A stretch of 64,000 bases of DNA from Candidatus Bathyarchaeota archaeon (GTDB lineage Archaea > Thermoproteota > Bathyarchaeia > Bathyarchaeales > Bathycorpusculaceae): contig JAGTQZ010000002.1 in NCBI GenBank assembly GCA_018396705.1, positions 248,001-312,000 on the forward strand. Direction: 5' to 3'. Shown here one piece after another: positions 1 to 7,538 of this stretch (position 1 is the stretch's first letter; every line of letters starts with the position of its first letter). Both the position numbers and the translations under genes were made by a program. A model generated the notes under the pieces. That model made no database searches and was not told the origin of the DNA. It saw nothing but the letters and a program-made list of their open reading frames with translations.

Positions 1-2
1 TC

Positions 3-704
3 AGGTTAATTCGGGAAGAAACATCAAAAGATGTGAATATCTCCATAGTTGAATCGGACGCTTCTGCAATGATTTGCAAATATGCGTTCAGAATGCTGGG
101 CTATGAAAAACTAGCTGAAAACTGTAACGTTAAACTTGTAAATTTGTCAGAGGAAGAAGCTAGCCCAGCAGATGTGACTATTGGAGGTAAAACCTTTCGA
201 TTTATGGTGCCAAAGATAATTCGTAAGGCCGACGTGAAAATCAATGTTCCAAAAATTAAGTACACCTTGCGAGGAATTGAGTTAACCTGTGCTTTAAAAA
301 ACATATATGGATGTAATCCGTACCCTAAAAAATTTAAGTATCATGAGATGCTTGCTGAAACAATTGTGGCTTTAAATAAGTTAATGAAATTTGATTTGCA
401 CATCGTTGATGGGAATATTGTTTCGGGAATTCATCCACGAAAACTTGGACTTGTAATGGCCAGCCAAGACCCAGTATCCCTTGACACTGCAGCAGCCGAA
501 ATTGCAGGACTAAAACCAAAAAAGATAGAATACCTACAACTTGCGGAAAAAGAGGGGTTGGGCAGAGCTTTATACATACCAAAAGGTACGCCAATAAAAT
601 ATTTCAAATCAAGGTATCCCAAAAAAGATTTCAAAAAGAAACTAATGGACAAAGCATATGCCTTCCTAATTTTTACAGGGTTAAACAAAAAACTTGGAAT
701 CTAG
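3..704 (+). CDS. DUF362 family protein, C-terminal part
   Basis: The frame is open to the left edge, so the true start lies outside the window; the GTG at 33 is internal. The pattern is DUF362-like: a conserved KINVPKIK stretch, then ALKNIYGC, LHIVDGNI, and ASQDPVSLDTAAAEIAG near the C-terminus. The family is conserved in anaerobes, often linked to iron-sulfur proteins, with no settled biochemical role. No iron-sulfur cysteine cluster is visible in the part seen. It ends 18 bp before the next gene on the same strand, so the two are probably cotranscribed. Confidence 0.8.
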   Translation, partial: RLIREETSKDVNISIVESDASAMICKYAFRMLGYEKLAENCNVKLVNLSEEEASPADVTIGGKTFRFMVPKIIRKADVKINVPKIKYTLRGIELTCALKNIYGCNPYPKKFKYHEMLAETIVALNKLMKFDLHIVDGNIVSGIHPRKLGLVMASQDPVSLDTAAAEIAGLKPKKIEYLQLAEKEGLGRALYIPKGTPIKYFKSRYPKKDFKKKLMDKAYAFLIFTGLNKKLGI

Positions 705-722
705 ATCAAAAAGGAAAAAGCC

Positions 723-1715
723 ATGAAAATCTTGAAACTTGGAATTATCGGCTTAGGTTATGTGGGACAAATCCACCTTCAACACGCTAAAAGGCTTGAT
801 AATGCCCGCGTTATAGCTGTGGCAGATTTGTCCAAAAAGGCACTTAGCAAGGCTAAAAGCTATGGTGTCAAAAAAACCTTCACAGACTACACCCAACTGC
901 TCAAAGACCCTGAAATCGACGCAGTTATAATTGCCTTACCAACACATTTGCATCTAAAATGCGCAATAGACGCAGCTGAAGCAAAAAAGCATATAATGTT
1001 AGAAAAGCCAATAGCCAGAAACACCAAAGAGGCTAAAGAAATTCTCAAAGCGGCACGCAAAAACGATGTTAAATTAATGATGGGCTACCCATTAAGGTTC
1101 AACCAGCAATTTCAAACTCTTAAAAGAAAAATTCATGATGGAACATTGGGCGACATAGAAATAGCGATTGCCAACTACATAAGCACTGGTCCGTTCTTTC
1201 ATAGAGCAGAAGCCCACGCGCCTACACCGGTGCCAGAATGGTGGTTCCATAAAGAGCTAACAGGCGGCGGAGCCCTAATAGACTTGGGAAGCCACCTAAT
1301 AAACCTGCTCCGCTGGTACTTTGGCGAAATAACAGATATAAAAAGCCATTTAGGCTACAGGTTCAACATGGACTTCGAGGATAAGGCAACATGCCTCGCA
1401 AAATTCGAAAACAGGACAACAGCCATAATAAACGTAGGCTGGTTCTTACAAGGATACCAACTAAAAATCGAGCTAATAGGAACAGTAGACCACATAACAG
1501 CTCAACATAAACCATCAAACCCCTTGTCCACAATCATTCAAATGCTAACTACGGGAACATCACAATTCTACCAAGGTCACAAAACAGAACTCCAACACTT
1601 CATAAATTGCCTAATCCAAGAAAGAACACCATCGCCATCAGGTGAGGACGGACTTAAAGACTTAATTGCAATAGAACAAGCATACAAAAACCAAATACTT
1701 TTTGAAAAATTTTAA
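723..1715 (+). CDS. Gfo/Idh/MocA family oxidoreductase
   Basis: A 330-residue NAD(P)-dependent sugar or cyclitol dehydrogenase-like protein. The N-terminal Rossmann fold starts with GLGYVG (about residues 10-15), followed by the family EKP motif near residue 95 (LEKPIA), whose lysine is catalytic in characterised members. The C-terminal alpha/beta domain contains the GGGALIDLGSHLIN signature with a conserved His. Length is normal for the family. The substrate cannot be told from sequence; nearby surface-glycan genes make nucleotide-sugar chemistry possible, but this is inference. An A-rich purine tract (aaaaaggaaaaag) precedes the ATG. Confidence 0.88.
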   Translation: MKILKLGIIGLGYVGQIHLQHAKRLDNARVIAVADLSKKALSKAKSYGVKKTFTDYTQLLKDPEIDAVIIALPTHLHLKCAIDAAEAKKHIMLEKPIARNTKEAKEILKAARKNDVKLMMGYPLRFNQQFQTLKRKIHDGTLGDIEIAIANYISTGPFFHRAEAHAPTPVPEWWFHKELTGGGALIDLGSHLINLLRWYFGEITDIKSHLGYRFNMDFEDKATCLAKFENRTTAIINVGWFLQGYQLKIELIGTVDHITAQHKPSNPLSTIIQMLTTGTSQFYQGHKTELQHFINCLIQERTPSPSGEDGLKDLIAIEQAYKNQILFEKF

Positions 1716-1761
1716 GAGTCATCAACGAAATCGTACGTGTTCAAAATGATGTTAAATTGCG

Positions 1762-1920
1762 CTATTTTGATTTTTCCGCAATTTTCCTCGCTTCCCTTAC
1801 AGCTTCCAAGAAAACCTCCTCCCTCAACCTAAAACCCTGCTCAACCAACTCACTTAAGGCCTCCAAACAACCGCCATAAAAGCCGCAAAAATAGACGCTG
1901 AGGTGAAAAAGAAAATTAAG
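1762..1920 (-). pseudogene. C-terminal remnant of a DUF3368/PIN-like toxin
   Basis: The 300 bp between the oxidoreductase and the first VapC hold no intact gene. On the minus strand a peptide ending at a TAG at 1762-1764 reads ...EALSELVEQGFRLREEV and then LEAVREARKIAEKSK. This matches the usual C-terminal pattern of DUF3368 PIN-like proteins, where a leucine-rich helix is followed by GF(R/W)(L/I)S and a terminal helix. The frame upstream degenerates and no catalytic Asp residues are left. I infer a decayed toxin gene at the edge of the VapBC island. Confidence 0.4.
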
Positions 1921-2017
1921 GACTGAGGACTAGCCGACTCCATCGTTATATGCAAAAGGAACCATACAACCTCGTATTTTACCTTTTCAAACACAAGTCT
2001 CTTTGAAAATTGTAAAG

Positions 2018-2449
2018 TTAACCTCTATAATCTTTTAAATGTAGTGTTGGAACGGTTTCCTTTGATTTCTTGTATAAAATGTCGTCGGCTGTTAGAAGGG
2101 TTCCGCCGACCTCCATGCAAGCCTTTACATATGCACTGTCATAATAAGTTGCATTGTTCTTAACGCTCCAGTCCAAAATCTCCTTGTGCTCCTCAAAGCT
2201 GAGGTTTACAGGGTTAATCCGCAACTCCAAAAAGAGCGAAAACTTTTCTATGGCCTCGTCCAGGCTTATAAAACCATCTTTAACGCTTTTCCACAAAGTG
2301 TTCCCAACCTCGTAAACAACCAGTTCAGGAGATCTTAGATCCAGCTTTCCCTGCAAAAAATCTTCTAAAACCAACTCAGCCTTGTCTGATAAATCCTCAA
2401 CCAACAAAAACCTTGAAGCGACGGAAGCATCCACAACATAAACTCTCAA
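2018..2449 (-). CDS. vapC: PIN-domain ribonuclease toxin (VapC family)
   Basis: A 143-residue PIN protein. The four acidic positions expected for Mg2+-dependent RNase activity are present: D7 (VVDAS), E47 (VVYEVGN), D104 (YYDSAY) and D122 (TADD). VapC toxins cleave RNA, often tRNA or rRNA, and are neutralised by the cognate VapB. The start overlaps the end of the upstream antitoxin by 4 bp, the usual translational coupling of this pair. The tRNA or rRNA target is unknown. Confidence 0.88.
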   Translation of the reverse strand: MRVYVVDASVASRFLLVEDLSDKAELVLEDFLQGKLDLRSPELVVYEVGNTLWKSVKDGFISLDEAIEKFSLFLELRINPVNLSFEEHKEILDWSVKNNATYYDSAYVKACMEVGGTLLTADDILYKKSKETVPTLHLKDYRG

Positions 2450-2670
2450 CGAGCTTCCCTCATTTCCCTAATAGTTTCATTGATAAACCCAGATGGCACA
2501 ACATGCCTCTTCTCCTTCAAACTCGCCAGAAGCTTTTCAGCAGCCTTCTTCTTCTCTTCAATCTCCACTCTACGCTTAATGGCTTCCCTAATGTACTCAG
2601 ACCAATTAATCTTAACGCCCCTCATTTTCCTTTTTAAATTCTCATCAACTTTAATAGTAACTGTACCCAA
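2446..2670 (-). CDS. vapB: VapB-type antitoxin
   Basis: A 74-residue protein that begins with a short beta strand (TVTIKVDENLKRKM) followed by helices, the ribbon-helix-helix layout of VapB antitoxins. The charged C-terminal part (VVPSGFINETIREMREAR) would bind and block the toxin. It overlaps the toxin start by 4 bp and is first in the operon. The short intergenic region to 2846 separates this minus-strand module from the next, plus-strand module, so the two promoters are divergent. Confidence 0.82.
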   Translation of the reverse strand: MGTVTIKVDENLKRKMRGVKINWSEYIREAIKRRVEIEEKKKAAEKLLASLKEKRHVVPSGFINETIREMREAR

Positions 2671-2851
2671 CTACATCACCAATAGTAATTACAACAAGTA
2701 TATACATAAAAAGATTACTCAAATAATGATCATGTAGATGTGCGCTTAACAGAACAGTATCCCCTTGCGTCACGCTTTGCCTTGGGACAAGTAAAATTTT
2801 CAAAGATTTTAGATAAACTTTATATTCTAGATAATCCAAAATAACTTGGCG

Positions 2852-3130
2852 ATGGATTTGGCGACAATACTCGTTAAAAATGTTCCAGAAGACCTCCTTA
2901 AGGAGTTGAAGAGGCTTAAGGTGGAGTTAGGTTGCAAAACATGGGCTGAGCTTCTAGCAAAGCTTGTCGCTTCAGAAAAGACAATCATCTTAACCAAAGA
3001 CAAAATTGATGAAATGAGATCTGGAGTGCAAGGTTTCCTCCAGCTTAAAAGCATTGTTTCAAGCAAATGGACCGGCCCTCCAACAGTGCTTGAAGAGACA
3101 AAAAGGCTGAGACGTCATGAACCCGTCTAG
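2852..3130 (+). CDS. vapB: VapB-type antitoxin
   Basis: About 92 residues. N-terminal ATILVKNVPEDLLKELKRL is a ribbon-helix-helix arm; the rest is a toxin-binding tail rich in charged residues. I chose the ATG at 2852 over the in-frame TTG at 2846; both lie about 25-35 bp after a TATA-like tttatatt at about 2818-2825, so either gives a nearly leaderless transcript. Its end overlaps the next gene by 14 bp, as expected for a VapBC pair. Confidence 0.78.
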   Translation: MDLATILVKNVPEDLLKELKRLKVELGCKTWAELLAKLVASEKTIILTKDKIDEMRSGVQGFLQLKSIVSSKWTGPPTVLEETKRLRRHEPV

Positions 3131-3563
3131 TCGACTTTTGACGTTAGACTCCAATGTTTTAATAGCTGTCCTTAAAAATGATGAACCCTACAGCGCAGAA
3201 TGCATCGAAATATTGGAGAAAGTTCCGGACAAATTTATTCTGACGGAACCCAGCATCATATATCAGGAGGTCTGCGGCACATTGGCAAGAAAAGCTGGGA
3301 AGGCCGTAGCTGACAAGGCAAAAGAGCAATTGGACTTAATGATCCATCCATCACTCTTGACAAACTGCGACAAAGCTTTCTGCACATCAGCTTACCGCCT
3401 ATGTGCAGAATATAACATTTACGCCATAGATGCCATCTATCTCAAAGTAGCCTTAGATAAAAATGCCATCCTAGTATCTCTAGACAAAGAAGACTTCATA
3501 GAAAAAATAAATTCGAAAAAAGCGCCAATAGAAGCATACCACGTAGCCGAATTTCCATACTAA
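3117..3563 (+). CDS. vapC: PIN-domain ribonuclease toxin (VapC family)
   Basis: A 148-residue PIN protein with the acidic residues D11 (LTLDSNV), E51 (IIYQEVCG), D105 (YAIDAIYL) and D123 (VSLDKEDF). The first five residues may be dispensable. It overlaps the end of its antitoxin by 14 bp and faces the next module tail to tail with only 8 bp between stops. As for the other VapCs, the RNA target is not predictable. Confidence 0.87.
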   Translation: MNPSSRLLTLDSNVLIAVLKNDEPYSAECIEILEKVPDKFILTEPSIIYQEVCGTLARKAGKAVADKAKEQLDLMIHPSLLTNCDKAFCTSAYRLCAEYNIYAIDAIYLKVALDKNAILVSLDKEDFIEKINSKKAPIEAYHVAEFPY

Positions 3564-3571
3564 ACATATAC

Positions 3572-3955
3572 TTATAGTTGTAGAAGTTTAAGGCCAAAAC
3601 TCTTGAAAATATTAAAATGTTTTAAATCGAAAGTGAATAGTGATGCTCCTCTGTTTAATACTATGGCGGCGATCATAGCGTCTGTCCTCCGAGCTGGTGT
3701 TCCTGAACTTTCAGCTTTTAACTCTAACTCGGCAGATAACTGGGCATCCCTCTTAGTATATTCGAGTACTGGCAGAAGCAAAACATCCCTAACAGGCTTA
3801 GCATATTTTTCAAGACCATATAAAATCTCATGAAGATTAATCACTGTTGTGGCGACATCTTCGCCCTTCTCCAAAAGCTTCGTCAAAGCCTCATCGCCTC
3901 TATTAGACTGCCTATCGAAAATCTCGATCAACACGTCCGTGTCCAAAACAATCAT
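3572..3955 (-). CDS. vapC: PIN-domain ribonuclease toxin (VapC family)
   Basis: A 127-residue PIN protein: D5 and D7 in VLDTDVL, E43 (NLHEILYG), D92 (RRTDAMIA) and D110 (FTFDLKHF) supply the metal-binding acids. The short length and the FTFDLKHF end are typical of archaeal VapCs partnered with the DUF217-type VapB found just upstream. It overlaps that antitoxin by 4 bp. Confidence 0.88.
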   Translation of the reverse strand: MIVLDTDVLIEIFDRQSNRGDEALTKLLEKGEDVATTVINLHEILYGLEKYAKPVRDVLLLPVLEYTKRDAQLSAELELKAESSGTPARRTDAMIAAIVLNRGASLFTFDLKHFNIFKSFGLKLLQL

Positions 3956-4164
3956 AGCCGGCGCTCAGCCCTTGCAGCATAAATCTCCTTTAACAAAACT
4001 TCTTTATCTCTGAACTCCACACACCCCCTAAGCTTCCTTAAAGTTTCAAGGGGGCTAGCACCCTCAATAAGCCTCTCAAATAAGTCGCTGAAACTTTCAC
4101 CTTCACGCTTAACTTTTAACAACTTTCTATAAACTTCGTCTCTAATCGTTATTGTTTTGGCCAA
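3952..4164 (-). CDS. vapB: VapB antitoxin, DUF217-like
   Basis: A 70-residue antitoxin with the archaeal pattern KTITIRDEVYRKLLKVKREGESFSD, in which a swapped-hairpin DNA-binding arm is followed by a helical region. The C-terminal part (LLKEIYAARAERR) is the toxin-binding tail. A perfect inverted repeat lies 23-48 bp upstream of its ATG (see 4187-4212), a likely autoregulatory operator. Confidence 0.84.
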   Translation of the reverse strand: MAKTITIRDEVYRKLLKVKREGESFSDLFERLIEGASPLETLRKLRGCVEFRDKEVLLKEIYAARAERRL

Positions 4165-4186
4165 TTTTATTCACCGTTGAGTTTAA

Positions 4187-4212
4187 AATGTTTAAACATG
4201 TATTTAAACATT
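4187..4212. promoter_or_regulatory. Inverted repeat, probable VapB operator
   Basis: Two perfect 10-bp arms, AATGTTTAAA and TTTAAACATT, separated by 6 bp. They sit immediately upstream of the vapB at 3952-4164, in the expected core-promoter region, and are AT-rich enough to overlap the TATA element. TA antitoxins commonly bind such palindromes to repress their own operon; binding here is inference. Confidence 0.55.
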
Positions 4213-4410
4213 CTTTAATCGACAACAATCCTTCGATCTTTTAAAAGAGTCGAGTACGCCAAAAGCTTGCCTTAACCTGAAAGTATGCAAGAACTAAAAC
4301 TATTGGGGAATGAAGTTTGAGGCAAATATAAACAATTTCATCAAAAACAAGGAAATAGCATAGGTTTCATCTGGCTTAAAACAAAAATAGGAGTATATAC
4401 TCCTTTCTTT

Positions 4411-4698
4411 ATGGAGGGAATTAAATTAACCGGGAAAATTAAAACAAACATATTAATTGATGAGGATCTTTGGAAAAAATTTAAACTAAAAGCCAACATT
4501 GAGGGAGGTTTAAAGGGAGTTAGTAAAGCTTTGGAGGAAGCCTTAAAGGAAGAGCTAAGCGATCTTGCAGTTGCCAACGCCCTTGAGACTATGATTTCTG
4601 AGACTGTGAGGACAATTGAAGTTTCGCCAATTCGGCCGAAAGTTAAAACATCCGCGGGAAAAATTGTTCGAGGACTGAGGGATTCAACCGCTTGCTGA
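4411..4698 (+). CDS. VapB-like antitoxin of a broken module
   Basis: A 95-residue protein with a VapB-like front end (INILIDEDLWKKFKLKA type: beta strand then helix) and a tail that ends in a conserved-looking SPIRPKVKTSAGKIVRGLRDS. A PIN gene in the next frame begins across its stop codon but is frameshifted (4692-5102). The antitoxin frame itself is intact. It may persist as an orphan or could cross-neutralise another toxin; neither can be decided here. Confidence 0.7.
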   Translation: MEGIKLTGKIKTNILIDEDLWKKFKLKANIEGGLKGVSKALEEALKEELSDLAVANALETMISETVRTIEVSPIRPKVKTSAGKIVRGLRDSTAC

Positions 4699-5102
4699 TA
4701 TGCCTCGACTCAAGTGCCATAGTCGAAAAGTATGTGCTTTGAAGATGGCATGGACATAGTTCAAGAAGTTTACTCAAAAACTCTTCAAGGCGAAGCCAAA
4801 CTAGCTTTCTCTGTTTGGAACATAGGCGAAGCTTTAGGGGTATTAGACATATATCAAATATCAAAGGAGGAAATGGATAGAAAAGAGAGACTACAATGAA
4901 GGCCCGAAAGTTATTAGTTACGGAGACTTTAAGGCTCATAAAACTTGGATTAATTAAAACGATCCCTGTGAAAACGAAACTTCTTTTGGATTCGTGGATT
5001 CTTATAGAGAAATATCACATCTATCAAGCAGACGCGTTACAAATAATCTCATCAAAGCTAGTCAATGCTAACAAATTTATTACAGGAGAAAAAATTGACT
5101 GA
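4692..5102 (+). pseudogene. vapC: Frameshifted VapC (PIN) pseudogene
   Basis: Three pieces in different frames add up to one PIN protein. The first starts at a TTG overlapping the antitoxin stop and reads LLICLDSSAIVEKYVL before a stop. The second contains KLAFSVWNIGEALGVLD, including the second PIN acid. The third, from ATG 4896, contains LGLIKTIPVK and EKYHIYQADALQIISSK with the third acid and ends FITGEKID. At least two indels therefore separate the catalytic parts, so no active toxin can be made. Confidence 0.75.
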
Positions 5103-5175
5103 AATTGCAAAAACGGAAGGAATTAATGCGCAACATATTGGCTAGAAAAGTGAAATATAAAAAGCATCAACAAAC

Positions 5176-5538
5176 TTAAACTTTTAAAGGCTTACGTCCA
5201 GCGATTCTCGCCTGCACGGTTTTAACAACTGTAGCAAACCGTTTGCTAACGAATCTCCGCGGAATCTTCTCCTCCAAAACAGCCAAATAAGAAGACAAAT
5301 CCAAATCAGCCTCAGACTTACTGCCAATCTTGTTCAAGGCTTCAACAACCTTAACCAAGGCTTCCACCTGCCTAACCAAAGAACAGCTCCATTTAAGCTT
5401 CATCTCGCCCTTAACTTTCTTAGCCTTCAACTGACCAACAGCAAATTCAATGCTTTTCTTTAAATTTTCAGCAGCTAACAACAATAAAGCTTCACTACTC
5501 AAATCGACAGCTTCTGCCTCGCGTACATCTGCGCTCAT
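5176..5538 (-). CDS. Hypothetical helical protein
   Basis: A 120-residue protein not recognised. It is rich in Ala, Lys, Glu and Leu, and almost all of it should be helical; it has no signal peptide, membrane segment or catalytic motif. The C-terminus is basic (RIAGRKPLKV). It lies on the minus strand between two TA modules, with no partner in its own orientation, so it may be a single-gene accessory protein. The clean frame supports a real gene. Confidence 0.5.
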   Translation of the reverse strand: MSADVREAEAVDLSSEALLLLAAENLKKSIEFAVGQLKAKKVKGEMKLKWSCSLVRQVEALVKVVEALNKIGSKSEADLDLSSYLAVLEEKIPRRFVSKRFATVVKTVQARIAGRKPLKV

Positions 5539-5594
5539 AAAATGCGCCTAATAAAAGGTTAACGTGCTTAATTTTCCATAAAAAGCTTTCCAAG

Positions 5595-5700
5595 TTTTTA
5601 TTCGCTTTGGAAATGCGGCTAACTTGTTGATGGATGTGGCCAGACCCGTGCCTAAAAATTGTGCGGGACGAACTTTAAGGCACATTTTTCAGTCAGCGAC
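5595..5700 (-). pseudogene. Remnant of a nucleotide-sugar epimerase
   Basis: Minus-strand translation of about 5600-5680 gives a peptide containing LGTGLATSINKLA, which matches NIGTGVATSINRLA in the epimerase gene 1 kb away (6540-7314). The surrounding frame is broken by stops. It is therefore a decayed partial copy, or the remains of a related gene, embedded between TA modules. Confidence 0.5.
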
Positions 5701-5786
5701 ATAATTGAGCTATTCGATGCTAGGTTCTCTATCAAAAGCTCATAGACAACTACCCCGGCTTAAAGCCGGCCTACCATTTGGTATAG

Positions 5787-5806
5787 AAAAGGCTATATAG
5801 CCTTTT
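5787..5806. promoter_or_regulatory. 20-bp palindrome over a TATA box
   Basis: AAAAGGCTATATAGCCTTTT is a perfect palindrome 28 bp before the ATG of the vapBC module at 5834. The central CTATATAG provides a TATA-like element at a suitable distance for a near-leaderless transcript, so repressor binding would directly block TBP. A separate small inverted repeat (CCGGCTT-A-AAGCCGG, 5753-5767 region) lies just upstream. Confidence 0.5.
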
Positions 5807-5833
5807 TGCAGTATGGCAATAAGGTAATATGTC

Positions 5834-6106
5834 ATGTCTCTACGTGTGAAAATAGATCCAAATCTTGAGCGAAAATTCAGAGAGGCGGCCATGAAGAGGT
5901 TCGGCTACGGAAAAGGAGCCTTAAGCAAAGCGGCGGAGGAAGCCCTGCTAAAATGGGTCTCCACAGTTGAAAGCGAAACATTTGAAGGGGACCCAGTGGA
6001 AGCCATAGACGGACTACTATCAGATGTAAACATAGACTCCGTCACCCTCCAACACGAAGCCAAAAAATTCTGGGCGTCCAAAGTGTTTGAAAATGTATCT
6101 GGTTGA
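5834..6106 (+). CDS. vapB: VapB-type antitoxin
   Basis: A 90-residue protein with SLRVKIDPNLERKFREAAMKRFG at the front, a strand-helix DNA-binding arm, then helices and a tail ending FWASKVFENVSG. It overlaps the following PIN gene by about 14-20 bp. Placement under a palindromic promoter (5787-5806) supports autoregulation. Confidence 0.78.
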   Translation: MSLRVKIDPNLERKFREAAMKRFGYGKGALSKAAEEALLKWVSTVESETFEGDPVEAIDGLLSDVNIDSVTLQHEAKKFWASKVFENVSG

Positions 6107-6488
6107 CACAAACATTTTCCTTGAAGTTCTCCTTGGCAGAGGTAAAAAAGAAGAATGTAAACGTTTACTAAGAGCCTTAAGAGATGGAAAGAAAAGCGCC
6201 ATAGTCACCGACTTCTCGATACACTCAATAATAGTAATTATGGAAGAGTTAGGAAGACTTGACGTCCTTAAAACATTCCTTTTAAGCCTACTAGCCTATA
6301 AAGGGCTCCACATATACAACACAACAATAACAGACGAGGCAAAAGCCACAGAAATAGCAAAACAACAAAAATTAAGCATGGATGATGCCATCCAATACGC
6401 ATCAGCCCTCACAACAAACGCAGAAGCAATAATATCACTAGACAAACACTTCGACGGTCTAAAGATACCAAGGATTGAACCCCATTGA
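6093..6488 (+). CDS. vapC: PIN-domain ribonuclease toxin (VapC family)
   Basis: About 131 residues from the ATG at 6093; a TTG at 6087 is an alternative. The first acid is in YLVDTNIFLE; the later ones are in SMDDAIQYA and ISLDKHFDG, in the order typical of VapC. It overlaps its antitoxin, is the last module of the island, and is followed tail to tail by the broken epimerase gene. Confidence 0.85.
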   Translation: MYLVDTNIFLEVLLGRGKKEECKRLLRALRDGKKSAIVTDFSIHSIIVIMEELGRLDVLKTFLLSLLAYKGLHIYNTTITDEAKATEIAKQQKLSMDDAIQYASALTTNAEAIISLDKHFDGLKIPRIEPH

Positions 6489-6539
6489 CTATTCCTTAAT
6501 AAGCGTTCACTTCACCTTTAAAATGGCGCATTTACATTT

Positions 6540-7314
6540 TCAGTTTTCCAATAAAAGATTTCCTAAACCATTTTCAAGCGAGACTTTTGGATTGTAACCA
6601 AGCCTTTCCTTTGCCTTTGAAATGTCGGCAACGCTGTGTCTGATGTCACCTTCCCTAGCCTCGCAGTACTGGATTTTTAAATGCTCCTTGTTGGCAAATT
6701 TTAAAAGGATGCTGGCCAACCTGTTTATGGAAGTGGCCACACCCGTCCCAATATTAAAAGCTTCTCCAGCAACTCCAGAACATTTTAAAGCAAGCAAGTT
6801 CGCTTCAGCAATATCCTCAACATACACATAATCCCTTGTCTGTTCTCCATCACCAAAAATTACCAGAGGCATGTCATTTTTAATTCGATTCAGGAACTGG
6901 GCCATGACCCCGCTGTACTCATTTAAAGCTTGCCGCGGTCCATAAACAGCGCAAGAAGAAGCATAAACAAAACGTTTTACGCCTGAATCCACACAAGCCT
7001 TCAACAAATTCAAAGTCCCATTAACATTAATGTCAAAAGTCAAAGCTGGATCCTTAAAAGGATTCCGGAACGCTAACCAAAGCAGCCAAATGAACAATAC
7101 AATCAACATCATCCACCAAACTCCTCAAAAGCCCAGCATCCCTAACATCTCCCTTAACAAAATGAAAACCCGCCCCGCCAAAATGCCGCCTGACATTGTC
7201 TAGGCTTCCACTACGCAAACTATCCAAAACAACAACCTCAAAACCCTCAGCCAAAAGACTATCAACAGTGTGGCTCCCAATAAAACCCGCCCCGCCAGTA
7301 ACCAAAACCCTCAA
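6540..7314 (-). pseudogene. NAD-dependent nucleotide-sugar epimerase, inactivated
   Basis: The protein starts MRVLVTGGAGFIGSH (TTG at 7312-7314), a classic Rossmann motif, and ends like a GalE/WbpP-type epimerase (FGDGEQTRDYVYVEDIAEAN, then NIGTGVATSINRLA). Two lesions are present. A one-base insertion in the run at about 7055 shifts the frame after LVSVPESF. Also, SSCAVYGPRQ joins the usual AVYG and VYGPRQ segments directly, so the roughly 60 residues that normally lie between them, including the catalytic YxxxK, are missing. The deletion makes loss of activity likely even if the frameshift were an assembly error. Confidence 0.75.
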
Positions 7315-7339
7315 ACAACCACCAACCGATAAAACAGCA

Positions 7340-7500
7340 AAAATCCGCCACATAAACCTTCACAAAAACGCCAGTAAACCCCAATAAAACACCAACAAAA
7401 CACCAAAAACACCGGCAACAAAAACCTTTAAACAACAACAAAACAAAAACAAAACCCAAAACAAACCCAGAAAAACTCCAATCCAAACAACAAAATTTTC
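7340..7500. repeat. Low-complexity A/C tract, almost free of G
   Basis: Between the epimerase remnant and the flippase the plus strand is built almost only of A and C with short AAAAC/AACAAC/CAAAAC units. It has no convincing coding capacity. The opposite strand is therefore T/G-rich. The tract ends just before the flippase promoter. Confidence 0.5.
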
Positions 7501-7538
7501 CCTAACATTAGGATATAATAAAAGAAGGCCCTCTAACC

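Noticed and set aside
4896-5102. A separate 68-residue protein
   Set aside because: It contains the C-terminal PIN motif YQADALQI and follows the other PIN fragments in order, so it is the end of the broken VapC gene.
5750-5772. Terminal hairpin of an IS200/IS605 element
   Set aside because: The CCGGCTT/AAGCCGG repeat resembles such ends, but there is no TnpA or TnpB gene or remnant nearby.
7262-7486. Minus-strand frame rich in Phe, Val, Gly and Cys
   Set aside because: It is the translation of a low-complexity A/C tract and lacks any normal protein pattern; only its end overlaps the epimerase remnant.
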